The notes under the pieces: generated by a model
Seen by the model: only the letters and a program-made list of their open reading frames with translations
Database searches by the model: none
What the model was told of the DNA's origin: nothing
Shown here: one piece after another, positions 55,301-63,098 of the stretch
How positions within the stretch are numbered: position 1 is the stretch's first letter
Layout: each line of letters starts with the position of its first letter
Source: Dendrophyllia cribrosa
Lineage: Eukaryota; Cnidaria; Anthozoa; Scleractinia; Dendrophylliidae
Assembly: GCA_024195265.1 (NCBI GenBank)
Contig: JAJLRJ010000002.1
Span: forward strand, 21,226,570-21,290,569
Reading direction: 5' to 3'
Length of the DNA stretch: 64,000 bases
Made by a program: the position numbers and the translations under genes

Positions 55301-57549
55301 TCCCTCACCCGCGCACCCTGTCAGAATCCCTGATTGTAGGTAATACAGGGCTTCTGATAGGTCGCGGAAAAACTGGGCAAATTTCCCGGGATTTTCACAG
55401 ACAAATTTGTGTTAAAAATGGCCGATTCCGCGGGAATTTTCAGGGCAAATTGTGCTGGAAAGCGATCGGTTTTACGTTGATTTGACGAACATTTTTAATG
55501 AAAAAAAGACGACAATTTTGCTAATTTTTTTGGGAAAATAATGAGCCTTAGCCTATGCAATAACAGCAACACCGACTACTTATAAATGTTGCCTTTCTAA
55601 AACCAGCAATTTTGCAACTTGTTTGGACTATCGTACTTGCCAAGAAAGGAATATTGAAGGCGGTTTGCTATTTGTTTGACCACAAGGTTCCTTTTAACAG
55701 AGATCATCATTATTTTGCTCTTTCAACAACATTTTTTTCACAACATTAATCTATGTAAGAATGCCTCATAGTTTTGGGACGTTGTTTACTCGTTGCAGTG
55801 ACGAAGTTTCAAGATAAGAATTTGCAAGTTTACGACAGGTAAACATGCAAATTTAGCTAGGTTTTGAATATGTACATGTTGTACCAAAAATGAATATGAA
55901 TTTGCCGAATGGTAAGATTTCTAGTGAATTTCGCAGTACTATTTCACGTGTTTTTGTGAATTTTGCAGCATTTTGTGGATTTACCTGAAGTGAAGTTGTT
56001 TACCTGATGTGAAGTCATGTAATATGGCTGAATATTTTTACAAGTCAGTTTTTATTTTTTTCGAGCCTTTAGGCGAAAAAATGAACACTGACGTCAAGTT
56101 AAAATGCCCAGCTGTTAATTACACAATTTTTCGCTGAATAAATTGTTTATTATACAACAGCAATCTTCTCCTAAAATTAAGTTTTTGAAACTGTTTTTCC
56201 TAGCGCGTGGTCAGAAGAGTGTAATAACATGTTATATTTGCACTCGTTTTAATAATAAAACATAATATTGTGGGAAGTTGGCCATTAATGGAGGTTTAAT
56301 TTCTCATTAAAAAGCTGTTAATTTAAAAGAACAAAGCCTAGGTATACTGTACATTGTAATGGTACATAATACAGTAATGCTATTACTATATAATAGAGCA
56401 GTTTTCAATTGAGTGTCGTAAAACCAAAACCAAAGTAATTACTCTGGCCAATCACAGCAGTCGTAAACAATCCAATGAACCAATCACAGCTGGAAGCAAT
56501 TACATATCAGGGGCACCAAGTGCTGGAAAGCGCATGTGAGCAAGTCACGATTGGTTTCAGTTTTACTTCTGATTGGTCGAGAACGTGACGCGAGATTTTT
56601 TAGCCAACCACAAAGCGTAGCAATGCAAAACCAAAGCAATTGGGTAATTACTTTCGTCACTCAATTGAAAACTGCTCTTTTTACCTTGACTTTATTGTAC
56701 AAACAGTTGGTTTGGTCTGGTTGTTTGCGCACCACTTTTTTTAATTACACGTGATGTCACACGACAGGAATGATGAAAAGCAAGCTAAATCAATATGCCA
56801 TAATAATATTAGCTTTCGCGTTCAAGTTCATTTACAATGTATCAAAATAAAAACTTGAACTAAATAACATAATCGCCAAACATGTTTCCCACGCCATACC
56901 TCATCATTTTCCCCATCGTCGGGCTGTTTTGATTCGCTTTTCCTTTTTTTGTGCACTCGAGAATATACTGGCTCGACAACTGTACCATTCTCATCATCCA
57001 AGATGTGATAAAAATGCTGCTGCGATGAGCTTCCTTCGCCGGTTGCTCCTTCCACTTCATCTCGTGCAGCACCACTAGAAGAATCTTCCCCTCTAGACAT
57101 CTGCCTAAAGTACTTAGTGGTTTTGTCATAAGAATCACTCCGCGGCAGGCTTTCGTATCCAGGTGAATCGTCTTGTGCCCTCTCTTCGTCATGGGTATTT
57201 TTACGATCACCTTGATTTGGCGGTAGTTCGGCTGGTGGACGCTTAGATAAATCCCCTACCGGAACCCTTCCGACATTGCCTGCTTCGCACATAGCCTGAG
57301 CGATCGGCGATGGTGATCGTTTTGGCCACGTTTGCGATAAATTTGATGGAGTTCTTGGAACAGCCGCAAAAATGGCACTTGGAATAAGCTGCGCCGCGAT
57401 GCGACTCTGAAAATACAAAATATAACATTTAGGCTTTTCATTATCGTTTCCAATGAGAAACTGATCCAAATATTTTTGTTTACCAGTCCAGAAGGACTAT
57501 CTTTTGATCCTTTTGACTTGGACTTCTTCTGTTTCTTGCCTGGCGCCAT
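29171..57549 (-). CDS. CEP89: Centrosomal protein of 89 kDa (CEP89), 23-exon gene
   Basis: CEP89 is a distal-appendage (transition-fibre) protein of the mother centriole, needed for vesicle docking during ciliogenesis. Exons, in transcription order: 57484-57549, 56900-57406, 50355-51500, 48601-48784, 47737-47939, 44877-45714, 44131-44202, 43939-44000, 43402-43452, 42934-43017, 42724-42789, 42584-42627, 41442-41557, 40646-40826, 40304-40367, 33738-33780, 33587-33647, 32437-32536, 32256-32297, 31801-31890, 31089-31135, 30392-30514, 29171-29321. All have GT/AG borders, every phase agrees, and the sum is 4341 nt (1446 aa plus stop). Family marks: SAIFAAVPRTPSN near the N-terminus; VHRLNVELSRYQ; APLFLAYDDRLKEKE; VVKENQQLH; EEWQQL-like DEWQQLQEQAKLVVEEN; QEVSKLSKR; and the C-terminal VDKELELVWRN. 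Human CEP89 has 783 aa, so this product is nearly twice as long through a middle expansion. The weakest borders are the donor of 41442 and the acceptor of 32536. Confidence 0.9.
29702..29943. mobile_element. MITE with CCCCATTCACACCAACG ends (last CEP89 intron)
   Basis: Inverted ends of about 48 bp with one internal mismatch, containing TTAAACATGTTTAAATGTTG, in the intron between 29322 and 30391. No coding capacity. Confidence 0.85.
30063..30310. repeat. Eroded inverted-repeat element
   Basis: Sequence dense in GCGATTT / AAATCGC words, with GTTTAC and GTAAAC near its borders (CTTGTTTACAAATGCG and CGTAAACGGGCC). It looks like a diverged MITE in the last CEP89 intron. Confidence 0.45.
30613..30708. 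repeat. Short hairpin (AGTGTCTTATTTTTATTTTAG)
   Basis: Inverted arms of about 25 bp (AGTGTCTTATTTTTA and TAAAAATAAGATACT-type) enclose a GC-rich core AGCGCGCGCGGG..CCGTGCGCGCTCG. Confidence 0.7.
31717..31798. repeat. SINE tail fragment plus (ATT)n
   Basis: GTCCACAATTAGCTAGTAAGC and CTAAATACTT match the 3' part of the SINE at 21020-21420. An (ATT)n microsatellite follows, ending 3 bp before a CEP89 splice donor. Confidence 0.75.
32525..32830 (+). mobile_element. tRNA-derived SINE, copy 2, overlapping a CEP89 exon edge
   Basis: Same family as 21020-21420: A-box-like TGGCGCAGGGGTGAG at about 32579 and B box GGTTCGATTCC at 32621. On the minus strand its first bases read CCACAG|CAAATCTGAA. That AG is the only nearby acceptor that keeps CEP89 in frame, so the SINE apparently provides the splice site and about three codons of exon 32437-32536. 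Confidence 0.8.
34092..34269. mobile_element. TA-flanked MITE (CACCTTATTCCAAAATGG ends)
   Basis: Arms of about 65 bp starting CACCTTATTCCAAAATGGC, flanked by TA on both sides, in the 6.5-kb CEP89 intron just left of the Harbinger element. Confidence 0.85.
34783..36928 (+). CDS. Harbinger ORF1, MADF/Myb-like DNA-binding protein
   Basis: Two exons, 34783-34972 and 36285-36928 (donor GTAAGC, acceptor TCTTCTAG), 277 aa. Residues about 15-110 look like a MADF domain: ITFTDEEVDVLIGLWSKEMV, then the domain's usual aromatic spacing through YFKKDARNAA, and after the junction LVKKMGSLRSYFGKEV and WPFFKSLQFL. The C-terminal half is acidic and disordered (IGDDQSSDHES) and has a basic patch KAKKRK that could be a nuclear signal. 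In Harbinger elements this partner binds the terminal repeats and brings the nuclease to nucleus and ends. The ORF is open upstream of 34783 to 34597, inside the leader. Confidence 0.85.
35576..35739. repeat. Foldback inside the Harbinger ORF1 intron
   Basis: Arms of about 75 bp (AGGACTACATGCTTGTCC ... and complement) enclose CTCGGCCTACGGCCTCG. Either a MITE nested in the transposon or part of its own structure. Confidence 0.75.
37551..39750 (-). CDS. Harbinger transposase, DDE nuclease (HARBI1-like)
   Basis: Three exons, 39541-39750, 38487-38994 and 37551-38116 (GT/AG borders, consistent phases), 427 aa. N-terminal helix-turn-helix region: PPEERLAVTLRFLATGESF and YRISQPTLSTII. Catalytic domain: first Asp in GAADGKHV, second in FTFADVGCQGRISDGGVL, and Glu in FLAGDEAFPL, followed by NYRISRARRVSENVFGIL and the SAIALHNF block typical of HARBI1-type nucleases. 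All three acidic residues are present and there are no stops, so the enzyme could be active. Start chosen at MADAGF (39750), the first ATG of exon 1 downstream of the right terminal repeat. Confidence 0.92.
40860..41145. mobile_element. GAGCAGTTTTCAATTGAG MITE, copy 1 (CEP89 intron)
   Basis: 286 bp, ends GAGCAGTTTTCAATTGAGTG / complement, flanked by TA. The interior has several CCAAT boxes (GACCAATCACAGC, GAACCAATCAGAGC, complement GATTGGT). Two further copies occur at 46004-46252 and 56396-56677. Confidence 0.9.
43260..43345. repeat. (ATC)n microsatellite
   Basis: Imperfect then perfect CAT/ATC trinucleotide array in a CEP89 intron, about 60 bp from the exon at 43402. The acidic and serine-rich ORFs across it are artefacts. 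Confidence 0.95.
44330..44760. repeat. Dispersed repeat split by a MITE
   Basis: Contains CCGGTACCCATTTATACACC and, after the MITE, GGGTGGAGAGAGACAATGTG, AGACCAGGCTCAAACCACCG. These resemble a widespread metazoan SINE-type repeat in which the two halves are contiguous. The MITE at 44485-44631 interrupts it. Confidence 0.6.
44485..44631. mobile_element. Palindromic MITE (CCCCGGTTGTTCAAAAGGTGG)
   Basis: Almost perfect 147-bp palindrome built of GGTGGATAGCGCTATCCACC and GGATAAATCACTATCCA arms. CCTGG is repeated directly at both borders when the ends are taken as CCCCGG/CCGGGG. Confidence 0.88.
44752..44860. repeat. Half copy of the ACTTATTGACTGAGT foldback
   Basis: ACTTATTGACTGAGTGGGAG..AAAATACTTGGCTC matches one arm of the element at 49808-49950. 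Only this arm is recognisable. Confidence 0.6.
44877..45714 (-). CDS. CEP89: CEP89 exon 6: charged helix and start of the conserved coiled coil
   Basis: 279 codons. It starts with a coil (ALEQNQEMLQAKIKEQEARS), passes through a very charged region with repeated KERLD(E/K)RD words (RKERLDERDRD, LEERLDKRNKQ, DKERLDKRDDK) and Arg/Ser stretches, and ends in LLESEKSAFMELNTSLQEEN, which aligns with the KEENMDLNNMNQSL part of vertebrate CEP89. The KERLD words suggest a short internal repeat of about 18-20 residues. Confidence 0.8.
45780..46590. mobile_element. Nested elements with GACGTAATTTTAGT ends
   Basis: ACGGACGTAATTTTAGTTAGC near 45805 is inverted at about 46546-46575 (GACTAAAATTACGTCC). Inside are a hairpin 45826-45958 (TTACGTGCGTAAATAAAATA / complement) and a 5'-truncated copy of the GAGCAG MITE (46004-46252). 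No gene. Confidence 0.55.
46004..46252. mobile_element. GAGCAG MITE, copy 2 (left-truncated)
   Basis: Matches 40860-41145 from AACCAATCACAGCAGTCG to the right end TTGAAAACTGCTC; the left terminal repeat is missing. Confidence 0.85.
46600..47380. other. CEP89 intron, nothing recognised
   Basis: AT-rich intronic DNA with chance ORFs. No repeat partner found in this window. Confidence 0.4.
47384..47694. mobile_element. MITE-like element (CAGGAGCGGATTTAGG ends)
   Basis: Left end TCAGGAGCGGATTTAGGGGAG and right end CCTGGATCTGCCCCTGA are approximate inverted copies. No ORF. Located in the CEP89 intron before exon 47737. Confidence 0.6.
48840..49600. other. CEP89 intron, unassigned repeat
   Basis: 49010-49200 (AGTGATAGTGCATTCCAGAG, CTTTGGTGCAGAAGGTGCAG) has the look of a dispersed retro-element 3' region, but I cannot assign a family. 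TGTTTTAAATATTCTAACAAA occurs twice (about 49520 and 49593). Confidence 0.35.
49690..49748. repeat. GC-rich hairpin
   Basis: GAGCGGGGCCGGACGG and CCGTCCGGCCCTGCTC are inverted around a 25-bp loop. Confidence 0.7.
49808..49950. mobile_element. Foldback MITE (ACTTATTGACTGAGT arms)
   Basis: Inverted arms of about 58 bp from ACTTATTGACTGAGTTAGG to ACTCAGTCAATAAGT, with GGGCCGGA and AAATATTTGGCTC inside. Confidence 0.85.
50355..51500 (-). CDS. CEP89: CEP89 exon 3: long disordered and Gln-rich coiled-coil exon
   Basis: A 382-codon exon, in phase at both ends. The first half is acidic, Ser/Pro-rich and basic by turns (ESLSEYSSSDDLTDVTSHDE, then proline-rich PPPIPPYLGD). The second half becomes coiled coil: VDPVLIQRLEEARQANETSF, ERQKQLETLVEQQQALYHEQ and a Q-rich run. 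I see no counterpart of this in the human protein as known to me; the function of the extension is unknown. Confidence 0.8.
52801..54787. mobile_element. TTAA-flanked element with about 300-bp inverted repeats, nested
   Basis: Ends AGGAGAAGTTCACTCCAGAA / complement, with TTAA immediately outside both (52797-52800, 54788-54791), the target of piggyBac-type transposases. The arms (52801-53115 and 54460-54787) are about 300 bp. The central 1.3 kb has no long ORF. The homologous position in the second host copy (about 63733) reads CACTTTATAAGTTTG without insertion. Confidence 0.9.
54970..55185 (+). CDS. Conserved short ORF of the CAGGG element
   Basis: 71 codons beginning MSGKRQLKSYAKNSV, with PLELFEESEGFLDCLEEKW near the end. 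The copy at 63932 keeps the same ATG and frame to the window edge, with a synonymous change (GTA/GTT for Val), although the DNA just upstream differs by indels. A possible splice donor (CTTG|GTAATC) overlaps the stop. I do not recognise a family; it may be a first exon of an element protein or a captured host exon. Confidence 0.4.
   Translation: MSGKRQLKSYAKNSVGSRKEVKLRLVPRTAKRTPCCFYIDPLELFEESEGFLDCLEEKWAENSLKRLSKTW
55347..56390. other. CEP89 intron 2, unassigned
   Basis: AT-rich. 55347-55470 has words such as AATTTCCCGGGATTTTCACAG and CCGCGGGAATTTTCAGGGCAA that resemble the GTGCGGG-rich ends of the neighbouring element, suggesting a diverged relative. No gene. Confidence 0.4.
56396..56677. 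mobile_element. GAGCAG MITE, copy 3
   Basis: Full-length 282-bp member of the family at 40860, ends GAGCAGTTTTCAATTGAGTG / complement; TA at the left, TT at the right. Confidence 0.9.
56900..57549 (-). CDS. CEP89: CEP89 exons 1-2: basic start and N-terminal low-complexity region
   Basis: Exon 1 encodes MAPGKKQKKSKSKGSKDSP, a lysine-rich start. Exon 2 begins SRIAAQLIPSAIFAAVPRTP, which parallels the N-terminal AVPRTP segment of vertebrate CEP89, then TWPKRSPSPIAQAM. The rest is acidic/serine-rich and likely disordered (ALP-rich linker, SSSGAARDE, VEPVYSRVHKKRKS). Intron 1 is only 77 bp, while intron 2 is 5.4 kb and full of mobile DNA. Confidence 0.85.
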
Positions 57550-58019
57550 TTTGAAATTCCAGAGAGTGTTTACGGCATCGCTGCGCTTGCGCTAGCGTCC
57601 TTCATTTAAATTCTGTTTCCATGGAAGCGCACTGTGGCCTGCACTGCAGGGTTTCTTTCTTTCCTACCCTTCTTTCAGTGGTAGAGTAAACATTTACAGA
57701 AAAAAACGTTTTGGAAGTAATTTTTTGTTGGAACTTATTTTTGTGATTCATGAAAAAAAAAAACATAGAATCCCTGTCATAGCCCAGAGAGACTGGGGAG
57801 AGTTGGCGAGTTTTAGGGCTCATCTTCTCACCAACCAGCGGCGACATTCTTGTCATGCGCTCTTCAACAGAACGACACATGGAGGAAAAGCAAGATGGCG
57901 GGTTTTACGAAAATTGTACATTGAAAGCTCTCTTTCCTGTGAATATTCTTCATCAAACGAAGAACTGATAGTTAGCCCAAAGATAGATCAACATATCGCA
58001 GCGCTTCCCATCTTCCAAA
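57550..58019. promoter_or_regulatory. Divergent CEP89 / NUP93 intergenic region
   Basis: 470 bp separate the two start codons, which point away from each other, so transcription of both genes must start here. The NUP93 side has GCAAGATGGCGGG (57890-57903), a YY1-like AAGATGGCG box common in TATA-less promoters. The CEP89 side has a GCGCTTGCGCTAGCG stretch. No TATA box is evident. An open frame at 57725-58177 on the plus strand overlaps NUP93 exon 1 in another frame and is a shadow. Confidence 0.6.
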
Positions 58020-61000
58020 ATGTCGTCGAGTTTTGGCGATCTGCTGCAGCAGGCAGAACAGTTGACAGCCGACATGGACAGTGGCTGGGAGCTTCCGCGC
58101 GTGGAAAGAAACCTTCACCAACTCGCGGAAGCCGGGCAGAGGTTGTGGACGCAAACTACGGGTGTTGCGGGAGATAACGCTGCAGTCAAAGCGTAAGTAG
58201 AGTTGACAATAGTTCATTTTCTCTACTCTCAATGGCCAGCAACTATTACTGTGCACTCTTTAGAAGTGTCACTATTAATAATAGTTAAAGTAACTGTAAT
58301 AATTAAAGTAACTGTATCGATATCATGTCCCCCGGTATGGCCCTTGCCAGACACAGAAAAGACTTGTGAAACCTCAAAACACAACACCGTCATATTTTAT
58401 ACATACAAACATTTAAAATACCACTACAACTGCCAATTTCAAAGTGTTTTCCATGGCTTATTTCTTATGAAACGTTAACAAATATTTCTAATGAAGCTAC
58501 AGTACATGTAAATGCTGAACACAAAAAGACAAAAAAAACCCGCCAGAGCAGTGTACAAAACTCAACATCCAATGATTATGTGTACTCGTGTGAAAAACTG
58601 AATGAAATCGCAGCTTCTTTCAATTCTCCTTAAATTTACAAAATTTTACATCAGATCGCGAAGATCTGAAAACGTTTTCTTACACAAAATCACATAAAAA
58701 CAAAACAAAAACTTAAAAGGAAACAGTATAAAATTCATTTAACTTTCTGTTCTCAGTGACTTCCAAAATTTCAAAGATGTACACCGCTTGCGCAAAGCGG
58801 GTATTGTAAACTCGGTACCAGTCTCTTTCAACCAAATGTCAAAAACAGCCTGTCCGCGGGCAAAGAAAAAAATTCAAATGACCCTACCCCGGGGAAAGCA
58901 AAATGTGAAACTTTTTACAGTGGCCAGTGCTGTATTTGGAGTTCAAAATTAACGTCACCATACTCACAAAGTGAGGATCCACATCTAATGTCAATTTAGC
59001 ACGAGGCAATAATGATAAAGAAAGCTTCAGTGTATCATTTGAAACCACAATGAATACCGTATTTCCTCAAATAATAGCCGTCCCTCGATTAATCACCTTC
59101 CTTGAATAATCCCCCCCCCCCCCCCCCCTCCACCCCTCTCGCCATCTTCCCTTTCTTTTCTTTTAAAAAGATGATATACATGTACAGTGTACATGTACCT
59201 AAGATTTGAAGTGGATTTGTGACACTTGTGTAGAGTTCTCAGGTTGAACAATCATTGAAACATTTTCAGTAGCACAAACTGTAAGTAAACAGATGCAAAT
59301 GGAAGTAAGTGAGTTCTTGTGGTAACTACAGTATGTACATGTAGTATTTGGGTATCAAGTTTAAATTCTTTGAATGAAGCAGTTTATGACAAGTGCCATT
59401 GGTTTTGCTTGTATAAATTTGCTAGTGAAAAGAAATCTTGCCAACAAGACTATTATTGATAGTGGATCAAAAAGGTACACTGTAAGTTCAAACCCTGGAG
59501 GTGTAAGGCCCCAGTACAGTAAAAACAATCAGGGTTGGGAGAGTTTGCTAAGTACATATGTAGTAATAAAACTATTCAGTTTCATGTAGCTCCATGATGA
59601 TGAAAACATGTTGCATTCATATCATTTTAGGTCAATTTTATTGGGCACCAAAGGCTTTGATGTCCCACGACTATCAGAAAAGCTTGATCGTCTGGACACA
59701 GCCAAGACCTTTGAACCTCTTGAGCCAGTTAGAGAGACTGATATTCAGGTACATACATGTGAAAATGGACATTTTTGTAACCGTTTTATCCTGAAATGAG
59801 ATTAAGCCCCATACAGTGTATGCATCAATGTGCAATTTTGCATAATTGACCTTAAAATCGCATCTAATTACATTAATTTACTATTCAGTTAAGCAATACC
59901 ATGACAATAGAAATTAGTCAGTATTTTTTAGTTCTGAGTCATTACTACATCAGCTGTTTGTATGTTTGGCTGTGCTGTTCTGTCACTTTTGTCCTTCTTG
60001 CAGATGTGGTTTTCATACCACCACAGTAAATTTGCAAAAAAGAAAGCGGTGACTTAATAGCTTTTTTGCCACAATATCTTCCGAATAATAATTTTCGAAC
60101 CCTATCAAAAGTCCTGCAAGGACCAGATTTGGTTGATTCTTCTCATTTGTTTCTAATAATATTGATTCAAATCAATTTTAACCAATCAAAGTGATCTTTC
60201 CAGATCTGTCTACTACAGTACAAGTTACATGTATGTCATCATTATACATGTATTGTGGAATGAAAGCAGATGTCTGGAATTTTTTGCAGGGCTTTCTTCG
60301 AAATGAGAGAGAAAATGCCATCTTAGCTGCTATAGAGGAGGCTCGGAAAAATGTGAGTTCTATAATTTAATATACTGAAGGTATAAAAGTTAGATTTTAG
60401 AGTACATACAGTGTACATATACATGTCTGTGTGCTAAATATGTACATTTTTATGAATGTGTAATTAATCAATTAATTACAATGTAATTAAATCTTATTGA
60501 GTATTGTGATATTGGATAAAATTAATGGTTTAAATATCCATCTTTTATTCCTTCCCCAATGATATTGCATACATAAACATGTGGTTTCTTATTTTTTGGT
60601 GTGTGTTGTAGAAAACTCCTCTCTTGCATTGTTACACAGATTTCAAATAATTTCCTTTAATTTGTTGTATAAAATTAGACATTCAACCAGGCAGAAAGAC
60701 ATCAGTGGTCCTGTATGGAAAATGAATGGGAGAAGGAGAAAGAGAAAATCCTGAATTCTCTTTTGGGAGCAGGGCAGGAATCATTAGACTTAGCTGCAGA
60801 GGCAGAGGTTTGCATTTAAACTACAGCTGTAACTTTTACTTGCAATTTACTGAATAGTTTCAAAGTCATTCTGGCTTCAAACTTGCAGTTTATAGTAAAA
60901 TGTACATGTATACCAGAACATCTTCATTATTTACTGTACATGTACAGTATGTTACCAGTATATTTTTTTGTTAAAAGGGAAAGTAGAACAATATCATACT

Positions 61001-61380
61001 GATTTTTTTTTTAACTTTCCATCTTGTGCATTTGGCTTGATAGGTGTTTACTACAAGTTCATTAACCTTACAAGGAAGAAGTGCCCTTGATGCTACTGAG
61101 CTAGCTTATGCCAGACAGGTAATTATTGTAAAACAAGCAGAATATCCCAGAATAATATGATTATGAGTGAATGATTTGCTCTGATGAAGGGCAAGCACTT
61201 GAAATGTCAACTTTTGAATTTCTTTATGACGACCAAGCCAGATTTTCATATGAATCTGACCATAGTTTTGTGCTAATTTTTTCCCCATAGATTTACATTC
61301 ACAATGAAGCTCTCATCCAGTCAGCAAGACACAATGTGGTTGAAGGATTCCTGGAAATCACAGACAGATTTGAAGATCCG
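58020..61380 (+). CDS. NUP93: Nucleoporin NUP93, first six exons (partial)
   Basis: NUP93 is the inner-ring scaffold nucleoporin that holds the NUP62 channel complex and NUP205/NUP188 in the nuclear pore. Exons: 58020-58192, 59631-59748, 60290-60352, 60679-60807, 61044-61118, 61291-61380; GT/AG borders, consistent phases, 648 nt (216 codons). Start MSSSFGDLLQQAEQL matches the FGELLQQAEQL start of the family. Then VERNLHQLAEAGQRLW, SILLGTKGFDV, the invariant KTFEPLEPVRETDIQ, GFLRNERENAILAAIEEARK, and ELAYARQIYIHNEALI. This covers the N-terminal coiled coil that binds the NUP62 complex and the following linker; the alpha-solenoid (residues after about 200 of 819 in human) lies beyond the window. 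No further exon is seen between 61381 and 64000. Confidence 0.93.
59111..59127 (+). repeat. Poly-C tract (17 bp)
   Basis: C17 in NUP93 intron 1, followed by a C/T-rich stretch. Confidence 0.9.
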
Positions 61381-61523
61381 GTAGATAATTTTAACTTACA
61401 TTAAATTTATTTTTATAGCTGAAACTATTCTATTCTATGAAGATGAATTTCATAAAATCCTGTACTTGTGTACATGTACTGTACCTGCAGATCATGGCAG
61501 TTATGAGGGTACACTGTAGTTAA

Positions 61524-62529
61524 CCCATTCGCTCCTACACCGGCCAAAACCGGCCGTACAATACTCCACTGCTTTAAAAAATTGCAACTTTCTCAATCGC
61601 GCGAACATTGCCCTAACTAGCAGTTCTGAGCATTGACTAGAAAGTCCCTCAAATTGAGATACCCAATAAACACAAAAAAGTCAGCGATTTTTGCAGAATA
61701 TCAGCGTTTGAATTTGGACAATAACAAAAATGACCGTTTTTAACGTCATAGAAAAACAACAAAAAATCACGTTTTTGCCTTTAGTTTTTTTTATTCAAAT
61801 CATCATGGCAAACCCAAAAGTCAACATTCACAGCAAAATTCAGTCCTAGCTTAGCAGTGAATTTTTTTGCTCTTATTCGTTGCTCGGGCCGAGCTCTAGC
61901 CTCTCGTTCTAATGCATACTGACCTTGCCTCGATTTTCAATATCACCACCGCACTGCATGCTGGGAAAAAGCCAAAAATTTTGACAGCGCTCCATTCTTT
62001 CCGCACACATTTCATATTTATACTAAGTCCACAGCCACTCCGACCCACCGCCGAAATTTCGCGCTTGTTGTATTCTCCTGTGGTCGCAACTTCCAAAATA
62101 TGCCGCGGTAGGTCGAGAAATTCATCCAGAGTCGAGTCCCAAAGCCACTTCGTTTCCAGGCGGCCATTTTTCCAGTTCAACGAGCAACGAGCCAAATTCG
62201 TAAACGAAGTACAACACCTAACTCGCTTCATTGAGAAGTGGACTCTGAACTACCTCCAAGCTTAATGATGCTCATCAGGCAGCTACTAAAGATGAAAAAT
62301 GGCTGTGAACTTACCAAAAATCGTAGATAATTCATATTGGACCCTTTATTGCAAATCAACCAAGCAAAATGAGATCGTCACAATGACGTTTCCAGTAAAC
62401 TTGAGCCTTCAGTGTTTTAGAACAGCAGCACTTTCAATGGTAACTTTAAATATGGAGTCACGAAATCCTATAGGGCGTGTGAATGCAGAAAATCGCTAAA
62501 AAACGTAAAAATTCTCAGGAGTGAATGGG
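61524..62529. mobile_element. TTAA-flanked MITE (CCCATTCGCTCCT ends) in NUP93 intron
   Basis: 1006 bp with ends CCCATTCGCTCCT / AGGAGTGAATGGG next to TTAA on both sides, a piggyBac-type signature. Open frames of 111-117 codons lie in both strands across 61896-62265 without recognisable motifs. Confidence 0.8.
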
Positions 62530-62561
62530 TTAATGAATTAAATAAATAAATAATTTCATGA

Positions 62562-62621
62562 AGGAAGGAAGGGAGGGAGGGAGGGAGGGAGGGAGGGAGG
62601 GAGGGAGGGAGGGAGGGAGGG
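62562..62621. repeat. (GGGA)n microsatellite
   Basis: Tetranucleotide run of about 14 units in NUP93 intron DNA. Confidence 0.95.
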
Positions 62622-63098
62622 ACACCGTCCTGGCTGATATAATCATGTTTTCATATTATGGCCAGCTTTCTTTATGATCTTGAAATACTGTAGGAAGAAA
62701 GAATTGCCAAAAGTGACAAAAACAAAGAAATAACTAAAAAGATAAAATAACGACTAAAAGAGGGAAAATTCCATAAGAATGACAATCTTGATTTCTTGAC
62801 TGCTTGTCAATTATTGCATTCATAAAGTTCTGCTGAGATGTTTTTAAATTTTATAGTACAATGTTATTAACAATAACAATTAAATAAAATTAAGTACATG
62901 TACAGCTGTACTTGTAAGTATTGCTTGTGTTATATCTAATTTGTTATACATGCAGTTTAATTTTATCCTTTAATTAAACCTAGAAAAGAACAAAGTAAAA
63001 TCAGAATTGAACCAAGGATATAATTTATAATAAAACTATATTAATTTTAAAAATAAAGGCTTGCATATTTACCAATATGCAAGCCTTTCTCTATTATG
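62622..63098. other. NUP93 intron, nothing recognised
   Basis: AT-rich. A short hairpin GGCTTGCATATT / AATATGCAAGCC lies at 63058-63085. Confidence 0.5.

Larger units (their letters stand above)
52171..55332. mobile_element. 3.2-kb DNA transposon with CAGGGATTCTGACAGGG ends
   Basis: Inverted ends CAGGGATTCTGACAGGGTGC / complement with direct repeats ATTGTA at both sides. Subterminal DNA carries many TTGTGCGGGA / GTGCGGG words. CAGGG ends recall hAT elements, but hAT duplications are 8 bp, so the superfamily is open. It contains a TTAA-flanked element (52801-54787) and one conserved short ORF (54970-55185). A second copy without the inner insertion starts at 63099. Confidence 0.85.

Noticed and set aside
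57725..58177. 150-codon plus-strand ORF overlapping NUP93 exon 1
   Set aside because: Different frame from the clear NUP93 start and without family motifs; the second part is a shadow of exon 1.
61896..62265. Overlapping 111- and 117-codon ORFs in a NUP93 intron
   Set aside because: Both lie inside the TTAA-flanked MITE and face each other across the same DNA; no motif supports either.
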